64,000 nucleotides of DNA, taken from an uncultured Ruminococcus sp. (GTDB taxonomy: Bacteria; Bacillota; Clostridia; Oscillospirales; Ruminococcaceae). Positions 60,718 to 64,000 of this stretch are shown here, piece by piece (position 1 is the stretch's first letter; each line of letters begins with the position of its first letter). The notes under the pieces are model-generated. The model saw nothing but the letters and a program-made list of their open reading frames with translations. It did not search any database and was not told the DNA's origin. Made by a program: the position numbers and the translations under genes. The DNA lies in assembly GCA_945877315.1 (NCBI GenBank), contig CAMCRP010000004.1, forward strand, positions 37,643 to 101,642. The letters are read 5' to 3'.

Positions 60718-61164
60718 TCAATTGGTATTAAGTTCGGAAATAATGGAAATAAAGCTGTCAACGTCCGTAAAATCCTTATAGACCGATGCAAAGCGGACAT
60801 ATGCCACAAGGTCGATGTTTTTCAGATGATTGAGCACCATATCGCCTATTTCCGTGCTTGTGACCTGAGTCTGCATTTTGTTGGCGTAATGGCTTTCGAT
60901 CTCATCTGCAATGGAGGTGACCTGCGTAACGTCAACGGGACGCTTTTTTATGGCGTTGTAGATGCCGTTTAACAGCTTGACACGGCTGAACGGTTCAAAG
61001 GAGCCGTCCTTCTTGACTACCAGCAGCAGCGGCATTTCCACAGATTCATAGGTGGTGAACCGCTTCATACAGCTTGTACATTCACGGCGGCGGCGTTTTC
61101 TGCCGTCCACGGGGCGAGAATCTATGACCTTTGTATCCTCAAAACCGCAGAATGGGCATTTCAT
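60718..61164 (-). CDS. nrdR: Transcriptional repressor NrdR
   Basis: 148 residues. The zinc ribbon has CPFCG and CTSCMKRF with RRRREC between; the ATP-cone domain follows ([25 protein letters not shown]). It represses ribonucleotide reductase genes according to dATP/ATP. The ATG at 61164 is preferred over the one six bases upstream because AAAGGA is then properly spaced. No ribonucleotide reductase gene is in the window. Confidence 0.95.
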   Translation of the reverse strand: MKCPFCGFEDTKVIDSRPVDGRKRRRRECTSCMKRFTTYESVEMPLLLVVKKDGSFEPFSRVKLLNGIYNAIKKRPVDVTQVTSIADEIESHYANKMQTQVTSTEIGDMVLNHLKNIDLVAYVRFASVYKDFTDVDSFISIISELNTN

Positions 61165-61197
61165 AAGCATCGTCCTTTCACGGATATTCTTTTATTG

Positions 61198-61226
61198 ATG
61201 ATACCATATTTTCGGGAAAAAGTCAA
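61198..61226 (-). promoter_or_regulatory. Promoter of nrdR and the GH130 gene
   Basis: On the minus strand TTGACT, 17 bases, TATCAT. Confidence 0.7.
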
Positions 61227-61235
61227 GAGTGTGTG

Positions 61236-61264
61236 TTGACATATACAATATGTTGTTTTATAAT
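61236..61264 (+). promoter_or_regulatory. Promoter of the lipase-like gene
   Basis: TTGACA, 17 bases, TATAAT; only ten bases separate it from the divergent nrdR promoter. Confidence 0.85.
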
Positions 61265-61287
61265 GGATATAGAAGGGCGGCGGTAAA

Positions 61288-62103
61288 ATGAGATGTGACA
61301 CAAAATATCCTATCTTTCTTATCCACGGAATGGGCTTTCGTGAGAATAAGCATATCGGCTATTGGGGACGCATACCGAAGGTGCTTTCCGATAACGGAGC
61401 GACGGTCATTTGCAGCGAACAGGACGCCAACGGTTCTATCATCGGGAATGCCGAACAGATTCAAAAGCAGCTTTTAGCTTTTCTGAACGAAACGGGAACG
61501 GAAAAGGTGAACATCATAGCCCATTCAAAGGGCGGTCTGGAGGCTCGCTATCTTATTTCGTCAATGGTTATGGCGGACAGGGTTGCGTCCCTTACCACCG
61601 TTTCAACGCCCCACAACGGTTCAAAAACGGTGGACAGGCTTATGAAACTGCCGCAGGGACTTGTGCGGTTCGGCTGCGGTGCGGTAAATTTGTGGTTTCG
61701 CATTTTGGGGGACAGTTCGCCCGATACATATAACGCTGTTTGCTCGTTCAGAACAGCCGATGCGGAGCGGTTCAATGCCGAAAATCCCGATGCTGACGGC
61801 ATTTACTATCAAAGCTATGCTTTTGTGATGAAAAATATGCTTTCGGACATTTTTATGTGGCTGCCGTGGCTTGTTGTCAGACACTATGAAGGTGAGAATG
61901 ACGGTCTGCTTGCACCGGATGCGGTCAAGTGGACAAATTTCAAGGGCATTATCCGCAGTGCGGGACGGCGGGGCATTTCCCATTGCGATGAGGTGGATAT
62001 GCGCAGAAGCAAACTGTCCAAAAAATCGGACAATATCGGTATTGACGATATAACGGAATTTTATCTTTCGGTGGCGGAGGATTTGAAGGGAATGGGATTT
62101 TGA
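61288..62103 (+). CDS. Alpha/beta hydrolase, lipase-like
   Basis: 271 residues. FLIHGMGFRE is the oxyanion-hole strand, NIIAHSKGGLEARY the nucleophile elbow (Ser), GENDGLL carries the likely Asp and GISHCDEVD the His. STPHNGS after the elbow is typical of class 2 lipases and PGAP1-like esterases. No signal peptide. The substrate is unknown. Confidence 0.82.
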   Translation: MRCDTKYPIFLIHGMGFRENKHIGYWGRIPKVLSDNGATVICSEQDANGSIIGNAEQIQKQLLAFLNETGTEKVNIIAHSKGGLEARYLISSMVMADRVASLTTVSTPHNGSKTVDRLMKLPQGLVRFGCGAVNLWFRILGDSSPDTYNAVCSFRTADAERFNAENPDADGIYYQSYAFVMKNMLSDIFMWLPWLVVRHYEGENDGLLAPDAVKWTNFKGIIRSAGRRGISHCDEVDMRRSKLSKKSDNIGIDDITEFYLSVAEDLKGMGF

Positions 62104-62124
62104 CGGAATATTGTTGTGTTAATT

Positions 62125-63459
62125 TTACCCAAACTTATAAAAGCTAAGAATAACATCGGGGCAGTTATCACTCAGCCATGCTTTCTGTTCATCGGTAATT
62201 GAGCGTTCAAAGTCTGAAATAGGGAGATATTCAAGTGAATCCATATCCGACAGGGGTGCATAGTAATCATCGGGCTTGTCAAGGGTATAGTGAAGCCAAA
62301 GCACCCTTACACTGTCCATATCACGAAGAAATTCTATATCTGCATAGGCGGGAATGCTCAGTGATTCAAGGCTTGTGAGTTTTTTCAGTTCGTCGGGTTT
62401 GGTGAGCGGGGTATCAAGCGTCAGCTTTTTGAGATTTGTAAGGTTGCCGATACCGTTCAGTTCGGGGTTTTTCTCGTCGCTGATATGAAGCGAAACAAGC
62501 TTTGGCAGACTGGCAAGCTTTTCAAAATTTTCCTCTGTTGCCTCGCCTTTACTCAGATAAACCACGCTTGTGTCCTCGGTGTATTCCTTTTCGTCTATCT
62601 GAACAAGAACAGGCTTTTGGGTCATTGCTTTTTCCGCAAGAGGGGCAGGCTCATCGGCAAATTCTCCTTCAAAAATGAACTCGCTGCCTTTCTCCATTTT
62701 ATATTTATCTGCAATTCCGAATACCGCCGATGCTATGTCAATACTGTTTACAAGCTCATAATCGGAATATGATTCTTCCACAAAGGCTTTGTATTCTTCA
62801 AAGGTATTCCCATCGGGGAAATGCTTCAAGCAGTATTCTCCGTTTGAAATATATTCCGCAAAGAAGCCATTTTCCTCACGGTCCCACCAATAACCGACAG
62901 GGTAAAAAAATACTTCATTATTATGCTGTTCGTATATGGGCTCGCCGTTTTCGGAATATGTTACCCTTTCCGTATATTCAACGTATTCGCAAACATCGGC
63001 TGCGCAAATATCAATGAAAAAGCAGCTGTCAGACGCATTGTCATAATATGTGTTGCGTATCATTTCACATTGTTCCCAACTGTTAAGGTTTGTCTGCCAG
63101 CCGTACCTGTCGGAATATTTATATACGGTGATGTCACATTCGATGACTATCATTTCGGGAAAACGGTCGCCGTCAATATCGGAAAAAATAACCGTTTCAT
63201 CATAGCTATCCCCGAATTTGTTCTTTGCGATACGTATTGCCCTTTGAAGCACAGTTTCTGATTTTTCGTCAATAGTCGTTTCCGTCACGACTGTTTCGGT
63301 TTTTGGTGTGGTCGTTTCGCTTGTTTCGGCGGGAGTCGTTTCCGTAAATGTAGTTTCTGCGGTAGTTTCGGCTATCGTATTTTCCGTAACAGATGCAGTA
63401 TTTTTCGTGCAGGAGCATAATATTAACGGGGCAGAGAGGAGGACGGCGATTTTTTTCAT
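62125..63459 (-). CDS. Surface lipoprotein with leucine-rich-like C-terminus
   Basis: 444 residues. The lipobox is LILCSC, with Cys near residue 17. A Thr/Glu-rich linker (~25-65) leads to a domain containing DIDGDRFPEM, which looks like a calcium-binding loop or FG-GAP-like repeat. The last ~150 residues contain irregular leucine-rich units (LTNLKKLTLDTPLTKPDELK; LTSLESLSIPAY; MDSLEYLPISDF). Probably anchored outside and involved in binding; no enzyme motif. AAAAGGAG precedes the ATG. Confidence 0.8.
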   Translation of the reverse strand: MKKIAVLLSAPLILCSCTKNTASVTENTIAETTAETTFTETTPAETSETTTPKTETVVTETTIDEKSETVLQRAIRIAKNKFGDSYDETVIFSDIDGDRFPEMIVIECDITVYKYSDRYGWQTNLNSWEQCEMIRNTYYDNASDSCFFIDICAADVCEYVEYTERVTYSENGEPIYEQHNNEVFFYPVGYWWDREENGFFAEYISNGEYCLKHFPDGNTFEEYKAFVEESYSDYELVNSIDIASAVFGIADKYKMEKGSEFIFEGEFADEPAPLAEKAMTQKPVLVQIDEKEYTEDTSVVYLSKGEATEENFEKLASLPKLVSLHISDEKNPELNGIGNLTNLKKLTLDTPLTKPDELKKLTSLESLSIPAYADIEFLRDMDSVRVLWLHYTLDKPDDYYAPLSDMDSLEYLPISDFERSITDEQKAWLSDNCPDVILSFYKFG

Positions 63460-63494
63460 ATTATTTTCTCCTTTTAAGAAATTTCTTTAATTTC

Positions 63495-63523
63495 AGTATA
63501 TCATTCGGACATAGATAAATCAA
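63495..63523 (-). promoter_or_regulatory. Promoter of the lipoprotein gene
   Basis: On the minus strand TTGATT, 17 bases, TATACT. Confidence 0.65.
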
Positions 63524-63590
63524 GTTACAATAGAATTACAATTCGGTATAAATTTCAAAGAAAATTATTCTTTTTCCGCTGCCAATTGAC

Positions 63591-63619
63591 TTGACTTTAT
63601 TCCCAAATTGTTATATAAT
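63591..63619 (+). promoter_or_regulatory. Promoter of glyQS
   Basis: TTGACT, 17 bases, TATAAT; leader of about 57 bases with a small CCGA/TCGG hairpin and no T-box. Confidence 0.8.
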
Positions 63620-63682
63620 GTAGATTAAGATTATTTTCCACCGACAAAAATCGGAAAAATATGAAAAGGCGGTATATATAAA

Positions 63683-64000
63683 ATGGCTGAAAAAACTATG
63701 GATAAAGTTGTTGCACTCTGCAAAAACAGAGGCTTTGTTTACCCCGGAAGTGAGATTTACGGCGGTCTGGCAAACACCTGGGATTACGGTCCTCTCGGCG
63801 TTCTGCTGAAAAACAACATTAAGAACGCATGGCTCAAGAAGTTCGTTCAGGAATCTCCCTACAACGTTGGTCTTGACAGTGCTATACTTATGAACCCTCA
63901 GACATGGGTTGCTTCGGGACATCTGGGCGGATTCTCCGACCCTCTGATGGACTGCAAGGAGTGCAAGACCCGTCACCGTGCGGACAATCTTATTGAAGAT
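63683..64000 (+). CDS. glyQS: Glycyl-tRNA synthetase, dimeric type (3' end outside window)
   Basis: The first 106 residues are visible. [24 protein letters not shown] is the motif 1 region of the homodimeric, eukaryote-like GlyRS, followed by the insertion with [11 protein letters not shown]. It charges tRNA-Gly. AAAAGGCGG stands before the ATG. Firmicutes with the tetrameric enzyme would have glyQ and glyS instead, so this organism uses the single-chain form. Confidence 0.95.
   Translation, partial: MAEKTMDKVVALCKNRGFVYPGSEIYGGLANTWDYGPLGVLLKNNIKNAWLKKFVQESPYNVGLDSAILMNPQTWVASGHLGGFSDPLMDCKECKTRHRADNLIED

Noticed and set aside
63620..63682. T-box in front of glyQS
   Set aside because: The leader is about 57 bases and lacks the T-box sequence and a terminator.
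1..64000. CRISPR array, prophage or integrated element
   Set aside because: No regularly spaced direct repeats, integrase, transposase, phage structural gene or tRNA attachment site was seen.

Overview
The window reads as a chromosomal segment of a Gram-positive, low-to-mid GC anaerobe of the Clostridia, most like a Ruminococcus or close Oscillospiraceae relative. Supporting signs are AGGAGG-type ribosome binding sites, textbook TTGACA-17-TATAAT promoters, a T-box leader, a Firmicute L10 leader, a soluble Hdr/Flx electron-transfer cluster, a DUF4214 surface protein, and intracellular GH27 and GH130 enzymes for galactomannan-type sugars. The genus is inferred; there is no rRNA gene to prove it. 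I saw no tRNA, rRNA, transposase, phage gene or CRISPR array, so this is mostly core genome.

Layout. 1-9 kb: rimO (cut by the window edge), pgsA, a c-di-GMP phosphodiesterase, a YtaF-like membrane protein, birA, a TraX-like protein, then leftward a zinc-ribbon protein, a sigma factor and a DivIVA-like coiled-coil protein. 9-16 kb, mostly leftward: corA with an overlooked 30-codon leader ORF, an MNT-like/HEPN/SLOG three-gene operon, mnmM with a large membrane-anchored protein, and a cyclophilin lipoprotein. 16-18.7 kb: an ECF substrate-binding subunit, a signal-peptidase-like protein that has lost its catalytic serine, and a HAD phosphatase.

19-31 kb is the metabolic centrepiece: fumC, hdrB, hdrC, hdrA, flxD, flxC, flxB, flxA, frdB, frdA and an AAE-family exporter, all in one direction. 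Together they could dehydrate malate, oxidise NADH through a flavin/iron-sulfur chain, reduce fumarate without a membrane anchor, and export succinate. A near-consensus Rex (NADH-sensing) operator lies upstream.

31.1-31.9 kb is a gene-free stretch with two 102-bp palindromic elements whose arms covary, a dispersed inverted repeat, and a candidate small RNA on the minus strand with three hairpins that all present the loop UACCCC. 31.9-42.2 kb, leftward: rplJ-rplL with its L10 leader and attenuator, prfB with a sugar-phosphate transferase, and a SNF2 helicase / EpsG-like / CLC channel gene run. 42.3-44.4 kb: T-box, ilvA and ridA. 44.5-48.7 kb: a complete spermidine operon (speD, speA, speE, speB). 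49-52.3 kb: two transporters and a GH27 alpha-galactosidase. 52.4-64 kb: a secreted transglutaminase-like DUF4214 protein, secD-secF, a TIM-barrel isomerase-like gene, cca, nrdR with a GH130 phosphorylase, a lipase-like hydrolase, a leucine-rich lipoprotein, and the start of glyQS (cut by the window edge).

Start codons were moved where a Shine-Dalgarno site, a promoter or a family N-terminus made the longest frame unlikely. All functional calls come from motif recognition by eye; no database search was run.
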